A stretch of DNA of 64,000 bases from Hermatobates lingyangjiaoensis (lineage: Eukaryota > Arthropoda > Insecta > Hemiptera > Hermatobatidae), in NCBI GenBank assembly GCA_026182355.1, contig JAPFBL010000368.1, positions 310,001 to 374,000 of the forward strand. Reading direction: 5' to 3'. The notes below the pieces were generated by a model. The model was not told where the DNA came from, did not search any database, and saw only the letters and a list, made by a program, of their open reading frames with translations. Position numbers and translations under genes: made by a program. Below are positions 34,342-45,300 of this stretch, piece after piece; the first letter of the stretch is position 1; every line of letters begins with the position of its first letter.

Positions 34342-34807
34342 CAGGCATGGGCAATCTTTCGTGAACTGGGGGCAGCATTATATATATCAAAATTACCGCG
34401 GGCCGGATAGGAATTCCTGTGGTATGTCGATACATACAGCTTATATGTATAATGTATTTCTATATATGTAGGAATACATACTGTGCGCTATGTTAATGTG
34501 TCAAATGATCATTTAAGTTTTTATTGTTCTTATAATGAAAATTATTCATCTCATTATTTAACTGTGGTAAACAGTTATAACAATACAATATCAAGAGGAT
34601 TAATGCGTCATATAAGAAAAAAAAACTAAAACATTTATTGCTATAGATCTCTCTCTCTTTCTAAAGTTATAATTTCCTTCCAAAAGTCTCTGTGAGTTTT
34701 TGTTAATAACCAAAAAGCAAAAGCATTTTAAATATTTAGATAGAATTCCAGATAATCTCCGAGGGCCGCACAAAAACACGTGCTGGGCCGGAGGTTGCCC
34801 ATGCCTG
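34342..34807. mobile_element. hAT-type MITE (466 bp), first of adjacent pair
   Basis: Termini CAGGCATGGGCAA and TTGCCCATGCCTG are perfect inverted repeats. Sub-terminal 'gcgggccgga' and 'gagggccgc' are typical of hAT MITEs. The 8-bp duplications ctttagag lie at 34334-34341 and 34808-34815. Non-coding. Confidence 0.92.
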
Positions 34808-34815
34808 CTTTAGAG

Positions 34816-35214
34816 CAAGGGTTCTCAGCCTTCCTTGGCCCATTCACCCCTCTCGCCATTTCCCATAATGCCATTCCCCCCTACCCTCTCATCTTTCCAA
34901 GGAAGTATATACACTCTTAAACTTAACATTGGTTTTGTTTATTATAGAATTTTACAAATTAAATGCTAATTACAATTACTGATGAATACATAAAATATTA
35001 ATTCAATCAAAATATTTTTTTTAATATATAATAAAAAACTATTTCAATTATAAATAGTTTATTAAATTATTTATAATAATTTTTTTATTTTTAAGAGGTC
35101 AAAACCTATGATATAGCTTTTCTCACTCTGTAAAGTTACTGTAACCACAATTCACCCCCTGAAAACCTAAAATTCTCCCCTGAAGATGAATCCCCCCCCA
35201 ATTGAGAACCTATG
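34816..35214. mobile_element. hAT-type MITE (399 bp), second of adjacent pair
   Basis: Termini CAAGGGTTCTCA and TGAGAACCTATG (10 of 12 complementary), with C-rich sub-terminal sequence at both ends. The 8-bp duplication is again ctttagag (34808-34815 and 35215-35222), shared with the neighbouring unrelated hAT element. Confidence 0.88.
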
Positions 35215-35241
35215 CTTTAGAGATACTAATTAACAAATGTA

Positions 35242-36337
35242 CACTCATTCCTCGGTTCTACAGACTAAAAGGAAGTAACAACTGCCCGAAATGCCCGATT
35301 GTTCGAAGCTTCCGAGTCTACTGTACTTAAGCGAGTATGTTACTTAAAGCTAAATACTAAAGTATGTTACTAAAGGAATGAATACAGTACGCTATTTTTT
35401 CTTACTATCAAATGTGTAAGTTTAAATACCTGTACGGTGTAAATGTAAACCATTTTTTTACATTTAAACCATGGTTAAAAAAAATGTTGAAAATTTTGCA
35501 GACACACAGAGGCGTAGCATGGGGGCGGAAGGGGTGATCCACCCCAGGCAATATATATCAGGGGGTGGCATTTTGAGGTGATAGAAATAGAAAAAAAATT
35601 AAAGTAATAAAACCTAACAAAAAAGTCAGTATCTTTCTACCAAAATGAGTTTAAAAAGTTGTAATTGCTTTTATATTTTATTTTTATATTAGTGTTTTTA
35701 AACGAATTTTTAACTGTAATATTTGCAGATTAAAAATAAATTTATTTTAAATTTTTCAAAACTAGTTTTTTGAACTAGTTCAAAAATGAGGTTTGAAAAT
35801 GTATTATATTTATTTGCGTAGCCAGTTAAGTTAATTTAATATTTTTTTATGATTTCAGTTAATCGTTTTTGTTTTGAAAAATCTTTGGTTTTCTTTGAAT
35901 ATGAGTGTATATATATACGAATACTGTAATAACATGAAAGTCTGGAAAAAATGACAGTAATCTAAAAATAGAACCTTGATTGTAATTTTATGAAAATAAA
36001 TATTTTCAGGACGTCCTGGAGTTTTGAATATTAAAACGGACTATCAACGGCAATTGGGTAATGGGGGGAGTAAATATTACGACCGCAATGACAGGCAAGA
36101 ATAGTTGCTACGTCACTGTCAACACACAAATTAGGGCCAAAAATGTCGGGAAATACGGACCAAACAACTACACGTGTTTCACTAAGGCTGTAAACAAAGC
36201 GACCAGAGGCCATCTGGTGGTCAACTTCGGAAACATCCGACCGCGGCTGGCCAAATTGAACCATTCTTAAGCGTCAGATTTTGTCCGTTTCTTCAGAAAT
36301 CGGTTTAAGAGAGGTCCGTAAAACCGAGGTATGAGGG
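35242..36337. mobile_element. pogo/Tc1-like DNA element with TA duplication (~1.1 kb)
   Basis: Ends CACTCATTCCTCGGTTCTAC and, in reverse, CCCTCATACCTCGGTTTTAC form ~24-bp inverted repeats with a few mismatches, flanked by TA on both sides. Termini with CCTCGGTT recall pogo/Tigger elements; the superfamily is inferred from ends and TSD only. No transposase frame is recognised. A 'cagaggcgtagcatgggg' segment at 35507 may be a further, nested hAT end. Confidence 0.7.
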
Positions 36338-36645
36338 TAACTTAAAATATATTGAAACAGAAAAACAATTATATTTTTGTAATTAATAAAATATTTATTG
36401 CAATAAACTATAAATATATAGTGACAACAGTCATCTAGCTATAACATTGTAACCATTTAATGGCAAATCTTTCTTAGAGGTATATAACATATTTATAAAG
36501 AAAATTAAATAGATTACCGTGATAAAACAAAATAAAAATGTGAATATATTATATAATTTCAGAAATTATTTTCATTTTATTCTTTCAATTTACTTCATTA
36601 CTTTCAATTTACTTCCACAATTTGTTATATTATGGTATTTACTCA

Positions 36646-36772
36646 TGATGGGGAATTTCAAAAACAAATAAAACCTGAAGAAGAACAACAAGTGTTCGAA
36701 ACGTGTTGTTAGTTTTTAACATAAAGCTCTTTTGTGTGGAGACGTAATTGTTTTTGGAATTCTCCATAAATA
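36646..36772. mobile_element. PLE-type terminal element, family 2, short
   Basis: Ends 'tactcatgatggggaatttc' and 'ggaattctccat' are partly complementary. Between them lies CTGAAGA, an extra A, a GAACA..AAGTGTTC stem region and GAAACGTGTTG. Confidence 0.55.
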
Positions 36773-37440
36773 AAAATGAGTTTATGTCTTGGAATATATA
36801 TTTTTTTTATTTTAAACTTTATTATGAATTGTTGAAATAGCTGCAGATTTTTATAAATTCTTTAATTATGCTATAACTCAATGCAAAGGGATTGGCACGA
36901 TCTCTAACTAAACGTCTGAGATATTGGTAATGTTACGTTTAAAATTTAACTAGAATTATGAAGTGAATGATATCAGAGGAAATAAATGTTATATTGTTTG
37001 AGTATATATTTATTAAATATTCTGCGATATACATAAGCATACAAACTTAAAATTGATCTCACTGAAAATAAATTTTGATCACAGATACATATGTTATTAC
37101 AGAGAAATAATTATGGTTATTTTAAACACTTTTTCTATTTATCTTAAAGCATCTATGGTTAAAATAATTAGAGGTTTCAGTTAGACGATAAGTCATTGTT
37201 GTGATGAATGACGAGGTGAATTTTAATATTCTGGCGTCTTTCAATGAGTCATTTAAAACAAAACACAAAAACATCTATTATTAACTTTATTAATCACAAT
37301 ATTTTACAACAGTTCCTTTCATGCATACCACATTAAACTATATTTGTTTAATTTCTTATGTTGGATGCAATATACTCAAAATATATTTAAATATCATATA
37401 TGTGATATTTAAATAAATATAAAAACTATTCTTTTATACC

Positions 37441-37710
37441 AAGGATTTTTCCAAGGTCAAACAATTCTCAAAAAATAAACGCCTTTAAGTCAACGTTTCG
37501 TCTATATTCTTCACATCTTCTAGGCTACATCAATACAAAATTAATTACAAATACATGAACAAATAAGTTACATTATTTATATGAATTAATCATCATTTTT
37601 AAATAATAATTAATTATGTATTGATGTAGCCTTAAAGATGCCTAGAAATGAAAACACCCTGCTTTAAGGTGTTTTTTTGAGAATTGTTTGAGGGTGAACC
37701 AGACTTGGAT
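37441..37710. mobile_element. PLE-type snap-back element, separate family
   Basis: Arms 37452-37548 and 37613-37705 ('caaacaattctcaaaaa', 'ttttttgagaattgtttg'; 'gctacatcaatacaaaatta' and complement). The minus-strand arm has 'tagaagatgtgaagaata' followed by GACGAAACGTTGAC. Confidence 0.55.
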
Positions 37711-39525
37711 AAAGAAGAATTTTGAATAATATATTTGATTGAGATAAGAAAACTTTGAATTATAAAATATATATATTAGTTGTACTTTTGAAATATGTTG
37801 GTTTGTTTTGTTCTTATTGAAAAGAGTTAGTTTCATTTTAAAAGCGTTGTATTTAATTTTGTATTGATATATATTCAGTATAGAATATAAATAGATATTT
37901 AATATGTTAATCAGTGTGATGGCAGATGGATTAATTTAAAACCTAGTTCTTTAAAAATTTGCGAAAGATTATTAAAATAATAAAATTGATTCTCTTCAGT
38001 CATAGAATACCTGTACAAGAACTAATAATCAGCATATGAACATCTGTTCCTTTATGTTTAATCGAACATTTTTTTCTGATTTTATGCATATAAAGAAGAT
38101 GTTAATTAAAATAAAATGCTGTTTTTTGTTAAAGTTTTATTTGAAACTTGAAATGATACCAAAAAGCTCACATCTGACTAAATAAATGTACATAATTTTC
38201 TTTTCCAATGATTTGCAAATGGTTAATAAAAGTGTATTCTCACCTATGACCTTTACACAACACTTAACATTAGTGCATATAATTCTTATGTCAATAAATT
38301 AAACTTCTGATTCCACTCTGTTGTGGCCACAATGTAACATAAATATTACATTATGTTGGAAATTGTTTAATCATGCCATTTCCGACCATTGCATTACTTC
38401 AAGCAGGTCCAAAGTTCAAAATTCCGTTGTTTTTTTCAAATACCCATCCAATTTTTTGTTTATGCTGAATCATTCAAATATTGTTCTACATTTATAATTT
38501 GAATGTTAAAAACTGATTTTCTTATTCACATATTTAAGAAAAACAATTTTCTGAACTGAATTGCTTAGTTAATATAATTTTGTACCTACAATTATTGCAA
38601 ACATTTATCAGATATCACATAATTATACTTTTTAAGTATTACTTTAATCAATTATTTTTTTAAAATAAATTTCTTTGGTACTTTTTTAAGTTAGCTGTAG
38701 ACATGGGTTTGAATATATTTCTCATTTATTTATTACATATAAATTTTTATGGCTGGTTTGATGCTATGAATTTATTTTGTGACAATTTAAAAATGAAACT
38801 ATTTATTATAATTACGTGTCAGGCGACTATTCTGCTTCAAGAAACATGCTTCTTTGCTACCTTTAGAATAAGAAACATACCATGGTGTTACTGCCCACAC
38901 TTATTCTATTGAGTTTTGATTCAAAAACACGTATAAATCGTATCATGATATAATGTTATTACATGTATGTAATAAAATACTCAAAGTATTAAAACTGAAC
39001 CATATATATTTTATGACAGTTTTAAAAAATTTCAATATCATCTATTTTTTGTTTGTTAAAAAATATTTTCATATTTTATTGTTCCTTGTAACATTTTAAA
39101 TACCTCATAGTAGCATATTACGCAGATATTTGTGATTTATTTCGACCTTTCATGTGTTTTCAGATATACCAGTTTCATACTAGTCTTCCATCTACCTCAG
39201 TTACAATCGTCAATTTTTAATACAAATCACAATCAACAACAAATGACCGGCTAGATATAACGAAGCAGTTTTCTACGTTCTCACTTGAGACTTAAGTATT
39301 AAATTTTTTTTCTGTTTTATACATTTTGTTTCAAAAGTTATTTTTATTTATGATTTATTATTTATTATAGAATATTTTTTTTTCTTTTATAAATAATCAA
39401 TAAGTTATTATATAGTATCAAATAACTAGAATTCATAAATAAAAGTTGACTTTTGTGTTTTTTTATCATATATGATAAGCGGAAACACGAAAGTTGATTT
39501 TTTCGAATGACTTTTATGGTTGAGA

Positions 39526-39830
39526 TCAGAAGGCGTATTGACTGATGGATTGGGGTTCAGTTTCAAAGTACTCAGTAGTAGAATAGTACTCAGTTTCACT
39601 TTCTTCCGTCGCTAGTTCTCCCACACCTTGTTGTTCTTCTTCTTCGACTTCTTCTGCTTCTTGCTGTTCTTCAGGATAGTCATCTTCAATAGTGATTCTT
39701 TTGATCCTGGCTGGCTGGCAAAAGCACGAGTCTGCTGTGTGCTTGTTGATCCAAGGGTTGTAGCGGTTCACTCTTGTATAAACTCCAGGATAGTTAGGCC
39801 TTGCACATCCCATTCCCCAGGATACTACTC
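39526..39830 (-). CDS. Serine protease (S1, trypsin-like), last exon with acidic tail
   Basis: The minus-strand exon begins after a 'tttcag' acceptor at 39833-39831 and ends at TGA (39528-39526). It opens with [20 protein letters not shown], the end of the S1 peptidase domain: the SWG substrate-binding strand, the Cys of the 191-220 type disulphide and the PGVYTRV segment before the C-terminal helix (WINKHT). The catalytic His, Asp and Ser lie in upstream exons at higher coordinates, outside what I can identify. After the domain comes a DSCFCQP Cys-x-Cys motif, frequent in arthropod proteases, then ~60 residues very rich in Glu with Tyr/Thr ([19 protein letters not shown]). The acidic tail is unusual. 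AATAAA on this strand lies at about 39348-39343. Likely a secreted enzyme. Confidence 0.8.
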
Positions 39831-40202
39831 CTGAAATGATAACAAACATTGTATATACATCAACAAAGCAGCACTTTAGTTAGATTTGAATACAACGGTC
39901 ATATAATGTTTCTTGTGAAGCCCTAAAGATATAGACATATACAGACGAAACGTTGGCTTAAAAATTTTACTATTTGACGCTCGATCAAACCTTGATAAAG
40001 AAAATAGTATATCAAAAACTTAATTTCAAAGAAGCAATTACTGTATTCTAAATTGTTTAAAATATTCATTTCAAAATTTGAGGTTTTAACTCGATTTAAT
40101 ATCTTAAATGCTAAATCTGAATAAAGAAGCCAGAAAGTCACTTCAAAGAAATAATCAACCCCAAGATGCACAATATTTGCAAATATAGATATGACTGATT
40201 GA
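39831..40202. other. Upstream intron of the protease; weak repeat piece
   Basis: 39945-39975 holds 'agacgaaacgttggcttaa', an arm-like GAAACGTTGG motif without a visible partner. Nothing else seen. Confidence 0.35.
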
Positions 40203-40221
40203 AGAGACAGAAGATGGGGGG

Positions 40222-40290
<69 letters not shown>
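40203..40290. repeat. (GA)n microsatellite
   Basis: About 40 GA units after a short G run. Confidence 0.95.
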
Positions 40291-40293
<3 letters not shown>

Positions 40294-41171
40294 AGGTATG
40301 CAGATAAACTGAGAGTATGGCTTGTTTAAAAAAATGAATGGAGAAAAGTTAAATGACCTTTGTATAAATTACAATTTAAAAAACGGTTCATTCGTTAATG
40401 AACTATATATTTCAACCATCTATGTGATCATAATCACGTTGACAGAACTTGGACTACATAAAGTAGTATTTAAAAAGAACTTCGCTGGCAACGCAGTTGC
40501 TGTTTGAAAGCCGAGTAAAACTATTTGAAATATTGAACATTATTACCCTAAAAAGCGTTTCGTGACAGCAACAAAATGCAAAAATTTATATTCTTTATAC
40601 AGTTAATAAAATGAAAATATACTTTTTACTTGATATATCTGAATTTGAATTCACTTGGAGAATAGTATTATTACAAATGTAAAGAATTACCTTGGTTATT
40701 GGAATCCTTAATTTAATGCTTTATTCAGCAACCTCTAGAAAGTAGCAGACTAAAACGTTTCGTTTAAAATCCTGGAAATGTTCCTTTAAACAATAAAAGC
40801 AATGTTGGAGATTATATTTAAGCGTACGCCTGAGAAAATGTCTCAGATTAAATTAGATTACGGCTGTCACAAGATTTGCAATTGTAAGTATAAAGCATTT
40901 CAGAAAGTCTCTCTTTCCAACATTTAAACTAGTTAAACAGAAATAGCAGTTTAATCTCCTGTGTCTTATATCTTTTTTAAAATCTTCTAATACAATCTAT
41001 CTTCCAAATATAATTTTATAAAACAACTTATTCATAAAAAAGTTCTTACATTATTGCCACCTTATATTATTTATCATCTGTTTTGTAACCTTTTACCTAT
41101 AAGGTTATATAAAATTATTACTATGCACTAATATTTAACGAGATTTCACAATAAACACGAGAAACAAAAAA
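40291..41171. other. No gene seen
   Basis: AT-rich. 'aaaacgtttcgtttaaaatcc' at about 40752 may be a decayed PLE arm. The open frame at 40322-40507 has no recognisable domain. Confidence 0.35.
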
Positions 41172-41324
41172 AGAACGTCCAAACCAGAGTAAGAAATCAG
41201 GAATCAGAAAAAATTTGACTCTGACCAAGTCTGTTTTACGCTTGAAAGATCTTAGTCTTTTTTTCTGATTTCTTACAGTAGTTTAGAGGTTGTTTTTTAT
41301 TTCACGAGTTCATTGTAAAATCTT

Positions 41325-41325
<1 letters not shown>
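41172..41325. mobile_element. PLE-type snap-back element, family 5
   Basis: Short arms ('agaaatcaggaatcagaaaa' and 'tttttctgatttctta') with CTGACCA...GCTTGAAAGATCTTAG in the right half. It ends at (TA)n 41328-41367. Confidence 0.6.
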
Positions 41326-41367
<42 letters not shown>

Positions 41368-41370
<3 letters not shown>

Positions 41371-41574
41371 CAAACCACAATAAGAAATGGGAAAACAAGA
41401 CTAAGATCTTTCAACCGTAACAAGCGGTCTTCGTCAGAGTCAAAAACCCAACCCTCAGTTGGGTTTTTGACTCTGACGAAGACCGCTTGTTACGGTTGAA
41501 AGATCTTAGTCTTGTTTTCCCATTTCTTATTGTGGTTTGATCATTGATTGTTGTTTCACGTGTTTATGTGAAAT

Positions 41575-41580
<6 letters not shown>
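41368..41580. mobile_element. Perfect palindrome, PLE-type family 5
   Basis: Arms 41368-41452 and 41458-41542 are perfect 85-bp complements around the 5-nt loop 'cctca'. The right arm has CTGACGA from 41473, an extra A, a GACCG/CGGTT stem (one G-U pair), then GAAA at 41498-41501. It is followed by a single 'ttcacgtgtttatgtgaa' hairpin. (TA)n runs of about 40 and 35 bp border both sides. Confidence 0.9.
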
Positions 41581-41605
<25 letters not shown>

Positions 41606-41614
<9 letters not shown>

Positions 41615-41890
41615 TGTAAATCGGCAGCAAATCTTCTTGTACGCAAATATTGTTAAAATTAGCAGCAGGTTCTGCTCTCATGATTTTTGAGCTGGAGGAC
41701 TCGATATTACGGGCGATTCTTCTATCTTGTGGTTGGAGCTCCATAATTATGGTCGAAAGCTCGTATGAATTAGTGTCCCTTGGACAATTGATGTGGAAGC
41801 TCCAACCACAAGATAGAAGAATCGCCCGCAAGATCGAGGCCACCAGCTCATAAATCGTGAGAGCAGAAGCTGCTGCTACTTTCAACAATA
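41606..41890. mobile_element. PLE snap-back with N-terminal coding piece
   Basis: Two inverted copies (about 41640-41750 and 41795-41890) of a segment whose minus-strand reading ends AANFNNICVQEDLLPIY directly before (TA)n. This aligns with the N-terminal segments of the other PLE pieces (FN-x-x-C-x4-LLP). Both outer ends join (TA)n. Confidence 0.6.
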
Positions 41891-41904
41891 TATATATATA
41901 ATAA

Positions 41905-42105
41905 TAATAATTAAACGAAACGGTCCAACGAACTTTTTAATAAAAACCAATTAAAAAGAGATAGCACACAGATGGACACAGGAATAACTTGAGTCGCTCT
42001 GCCTTCCTGCGGGACTCTTCGTCTCCTGATGACGACGATGGTCGAAATATAGAAGTGAGTTATTCCTGTGTCTATCTGTGTGCTATCATTTTTAATTGGT
42101 TTATA
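41905..42105. mobile_element. PLE-type snap-back element, family 1
   Basis: Third copy of the family at 1681-1890 and 2490-2722, including the 'cggtcc...gaactt' lead and the 'aaccaattaaaaag' end. The left arm is shortened. The module CTGATGA-C-GAC..GTC-GAAATAT is intact near 42026. Confidence 0.65.
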
Positions 42106-42115
42106 TATATATATA

Positions 42116-43030
42116 ATTAAGGTTTCCACTTAATTAACATTCTCCAACGTTTGGATGAAGGAAAGAAGAAGGTATGCAGAAACCTTGAAAAACTGGTGAA
42201 GAGAATGACATCAGTGAAATACGGTCAGTTGTTCAATGAAATATATACACTTTTTCGTTGGAAAAAGTCCAAAACGGACAAATATAGTTCAATATAGACA
42301 AAGAAACATAGAGAAATCAAAAGAACACACTTACAGTCTCTAATTTTTGGTTTGAACCGTCTTCAGGAGAGATAAGAGAGGGAAACCAAGCGCACTGGTT
42401 CAGAGACGGTTGGAGTCTCCAATGTTGGAGACGGTTGGATTATTCATAATTAAAACAAGAAAATTAAACAAATGCAAAATTAACAAATTAACAATTATTA
42501 AAATAAAAGGTAAGAAATGTTGAAAGGAAATAAAGGTTCTAGGAAAACAGAAATGGACAGGAAGTACGTGAATTCAAGGAAACTATTAGAAAGGAATTAC
42601 ACACAGGAAGCTACTCGGTGGAAGCAGAAAGTAACTGACAAAAAGAACGGCACTACAACAACAACAACGGTACAGCTGAAGCCAGTATTCTTTCTAAAGG
42701 TCTTAGCTTCAGTCCAGTCCCTAAAATTAATCACATCAGCATCTTGGAGGATCTCCAGATGTTTTTTCGATCTCTTCGCTGGTAGTATTTTTGGAGATCA
42801 GTGACAAAAGCTCTGGTGATACAACTTCTAAAGTTCACACTTCCCTCAAGCGCTTTAAACCTCTATCTTCCCACGAACCACCTCCACTTTGTGCATCACA
42901 TCCTCTCGAACTCTTCATCTCCTCTATTGTCCGCAGATGTTCTAATCCTGCTTTCCTCAGAAGCCTATCTCCCCCGGATAACCTCACCACTCCAGAGAAA
43001 ATATTTAATAAGTCTTTCAGTGATTAAAAA
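42116..43030 (+). pseudogene. PLE N-terminal half, decayed and interrupted
   Basis: 42116-42240 reads LINILQRLDEGKKKVCRNLE and then VKYGQLFNEIYT before a TA insertion. 42244-42440 is an inserted family-4 terminal segment. From about 42517 coding resumes: the frame with SILSKGLSFSPVPK (near 42680), and after a frameshift SSHEPPPLCASHPLELFISS. 'LSKGL-F-P-P' followed by a 'W/xPP...LE-F' segment is characteristic of the conserved N-terminal region of Penelope-like reverse transcriptases, just before the RT core. Several stops and frameshifts are present and the RT core and endonuclease are absent. Confidence is moderate because each piece is short, but their order is as expected. Confidence 0.6.
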
Positions 43031-44142
43031 TGAAATATTGGTCAATGAATAATCATAGAATAGTTATTTTAACCTTTATGAAATCACCTAACTCATAACA
43101 GAGACAAGTATTTATATAGAAACGGTATTTGCTGTTCAGGAGTAAACTAGAAGTTTCCAAAACTATTTACTGCTAGGAGCATTCACTTATGTTTTATTAT
43201 TTCAGCCGTAAACCGTAGCATTTGTTACAATGTTTGAAGCTGTAATAAAGAAGGTAATAAAAAGCATGTTTCCATTGCTATAACACAACTTTATGGGACA
43301 TAAGAAATATATTTTATCGGAGCTATGATTTTTGAACCTAACTGCTTCTTAAATCAATAAATTTCATCAACAATATGTTACAACATTATGTTATGCATGC
43401 ATATGAAATTGAAATTCTTGAAAAATGAATATGAATTCGTTTTAGTTGCTGTGAAGCCTTAGTACTATACATATACTTCCCTTGGCGCAAGTAATAAAGA
43501 GAAATACCCTCTTTCACAATTATCCTTGGCACGTTATTAAAGTCACCTTCCTACTCTGCAACCAACACACAATTTACACAAATGTAATTTAACTTGATGC
43601 TTTTATAGTCAGCTTAAATTAAAATTTCTTGTAAAAAATACGACTCTATTAAATATAATGTGATCATTTTAATAAGCAGGAGGGAATGTTATGAAACCAT
43701 AAGAGTACCTTAAAGCAGGTAGGTTATTATCTATCACCTATATGCAGAGAGAATGAATAGTAAGTTATTATAAAACAATTCTTTCATGATGAAAAAAAAA
43801 ACGTAAATCAGATGTATATGGGATATACTATGTTTAATTAATTAAAATTATTCTGAAAGTTAGACTAATTTATCATTAAGGACTCATTATAGGGATATAC
43901 TAGGATGTCTGAGTAGATACTTTGTAAGGTTCACTATAAAAATCTGGTTGCCATATAAAAGATAAATTTATCTAAGTTCAATATAACTGTACTAGAAAAC
44001 AATAATAATAATAATATATATATAACAGTTCAAAATTGAAGGTAGAAGAGGAAGGGAGACCAAGCACGTTGTAGGCGCAACGGCTAGTAACCCATACTAC
44101 ATAAATATGGGAATACATATCTATATTTATATATATAACAGA
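43031..44142. other. No gene; one family-3 fragment
   Basis: AT-rich. 44025-44095 holds 'cagttcaaaattgaagg' and 'ccaagcacgttgtaggcgc', like the family-3 element at 22262. Otherwise nothing recognised. Confidence 0.4.
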
Positions 44143-44370
44143 TTCAATAATATATCGACCGTTTGATAGATAGGTGTGTTCTCTAATCGGGGTTCGGTCA
44201 ATTTTCCAGGATAAAAAATTAAACTCTCGTTGCCAACGTTTCGGTTTTATTTAAAACCTTTTTCATAGGCAGAAGTAAGAATTTTTTAACTAAGAAAATG
44301 AAATTTACATTATTTAAAGGAACAACAATGTTAACCGGACAAAACCTTCGACTAGACTGACTCTAGACTG
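44143..44370 (-). mobile_element. PLE pLTR fragment, family 8
   Basis: Minus-strand copy of the pLTR of the 59069-64000 element, from 'gattcaataatatatcgacc' through 'cattcctggaaaattgacc'-type sequence, the GAAACGTTGG module, and the 'gaaggttttgtccgg' block, where it breaks off. Confidence 0.8.
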
Positions 44371-44439
44371 ATAATAAACTTGTCATATTTTATTTAATAA
44401 ATCAACCCTTTATTTATATCAATTGGTATTGTAATAATT

Positions 44440-44840
44440 GCTAATTGCTATTGTTGGACTTTAGCACTTGAACATGAGTATGCTCTCAAGGTTTGGCTTC
44501 CTGCAATGCTTTGATATTCATCATCAGAGCAGCAAGAAAATAATAAAAAAAGAAAAAAAAGGGGTGCTTTGGAGGTATAAAATAAATGAGGCGCCTGGAC
44601 CGGAGCGGTGAAGAGCAACTGCGAGGTGTTGTGTATAGCGATATGTGGGTATTGGGTTGCAAGGTCCGGTAACCTACGGGCTATATCAATCCTCTTCAGA
44701 GGCTTTATTAATGTCGCTTTGAGGGCTCATTTATCAAGGATTCATTTCTGTTTTAACTGCACAATGACGGGGCACATTCCAAGCCTACTCCCAAATAATG
44801 TATTCCTTTTATAGCCGCTCCAATGTATTTCAACAAATCA
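44440..44840. mobile_element. Unclassified repeat with imperfect TIRs
   Basis: 44504-44527 holds 'tgatattcatcatcagagc', a reverse-sense arm motif. 44570-44825 is a GC-richer block whose ends ('ttggaggtataaaa' and 'ttttatagccgctccaa') are imperfectly inverted. Element type unknown. Confidence 0.35.
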
Positions 44841-45021
44841 TTGTTTTGAAATTCAATAGGGACTTTGAAATGGTCAGTTTTTTTTTTAACTCGCATTCTA
44901 GTGTTTGGTTTAATTTAATTTGACATTAAATCCATAGGTTTTTGGATTTTAAATTAGTTATAAAAATACTTCAAACATTACGTTTAACATTAAATATAGC
45001 TTCTCGATCACTGATTCTTAA

Positions 45022-45300
45022 AGTTCCAAGATGGGTTTCTTGAGGATTTTGGTTTAAAAAAATAACAACCGCATTTATACGCCGACATTTCACCAAAAAT
45101 TGCTTGACATTTTCAAGGCTTGTTTTTGAGGAAGACTGATCATCGCATCAGTCACATGTGATATGATGCTGTTCGATAAACGCATGGAACGTAAATAGTT
45201 TTCCTCAAAAACAAGCCTTGCAAATTTTTGCCAAAACGTCGGTATATAAACAGAATTATTATTTCTTTAGACCGAATATCCTCAGGGAACCCATCTAACA
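45022..45300. mobile_element. PLE-type snap-back element, family 13
   Basis: Arms 45022-45130 and 45201-45300 share 'cctcaaaaacaagccttg' and the complement of 'ccaagatgggtttcttgagg'. The arm reads TTGAAAA, extra T, a stem region, then GGTGAAATGTCGGC. A related pair lies at 51770-52335. Confidence 0.6.

Larger units (their letters stand above)
36338..39525. other. Intergenic region between convergent genes
   Basis: AT-rich. It holds two PLE-type pieces (36646-36772 and 37441-37710, listed separately) and otherwise nothing recognised. The open frame at 38703-38912 has no domain and is probably chance. Confidence 0.4.

Noticed and set aside
36031..36270. Opposing open frames as transposase remnants of the pogo-like element
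   Set aside because: No DDE or helix-turn-helix motifs could be seen on either strand.
38703..38912. 69-codon hydrophobic open frame as a small membrane protein gene
   Set aside because: AT-rich sequence with Phe/Ile/Leu/Asn composition expected by chance; no supporting context.
41368..41542. Perfect palindrome as a transcription terminator or microRNA precursor
   Set aside because: The arm sequence belongs to a multi-copy repeat family with the hammerhead-like module; a microRNA hairpin would not be an 85-bp perfect duplex repeated at (TA)n sites.
41290..41888. Open frames rich in IYIYIY
   Set aside because: They are translations of (TA)n runs; only the adjoining FN-x-x-C-x4-LLP piece is meaningful. 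The same applies near 48318, 57260, 32202 and 25122.
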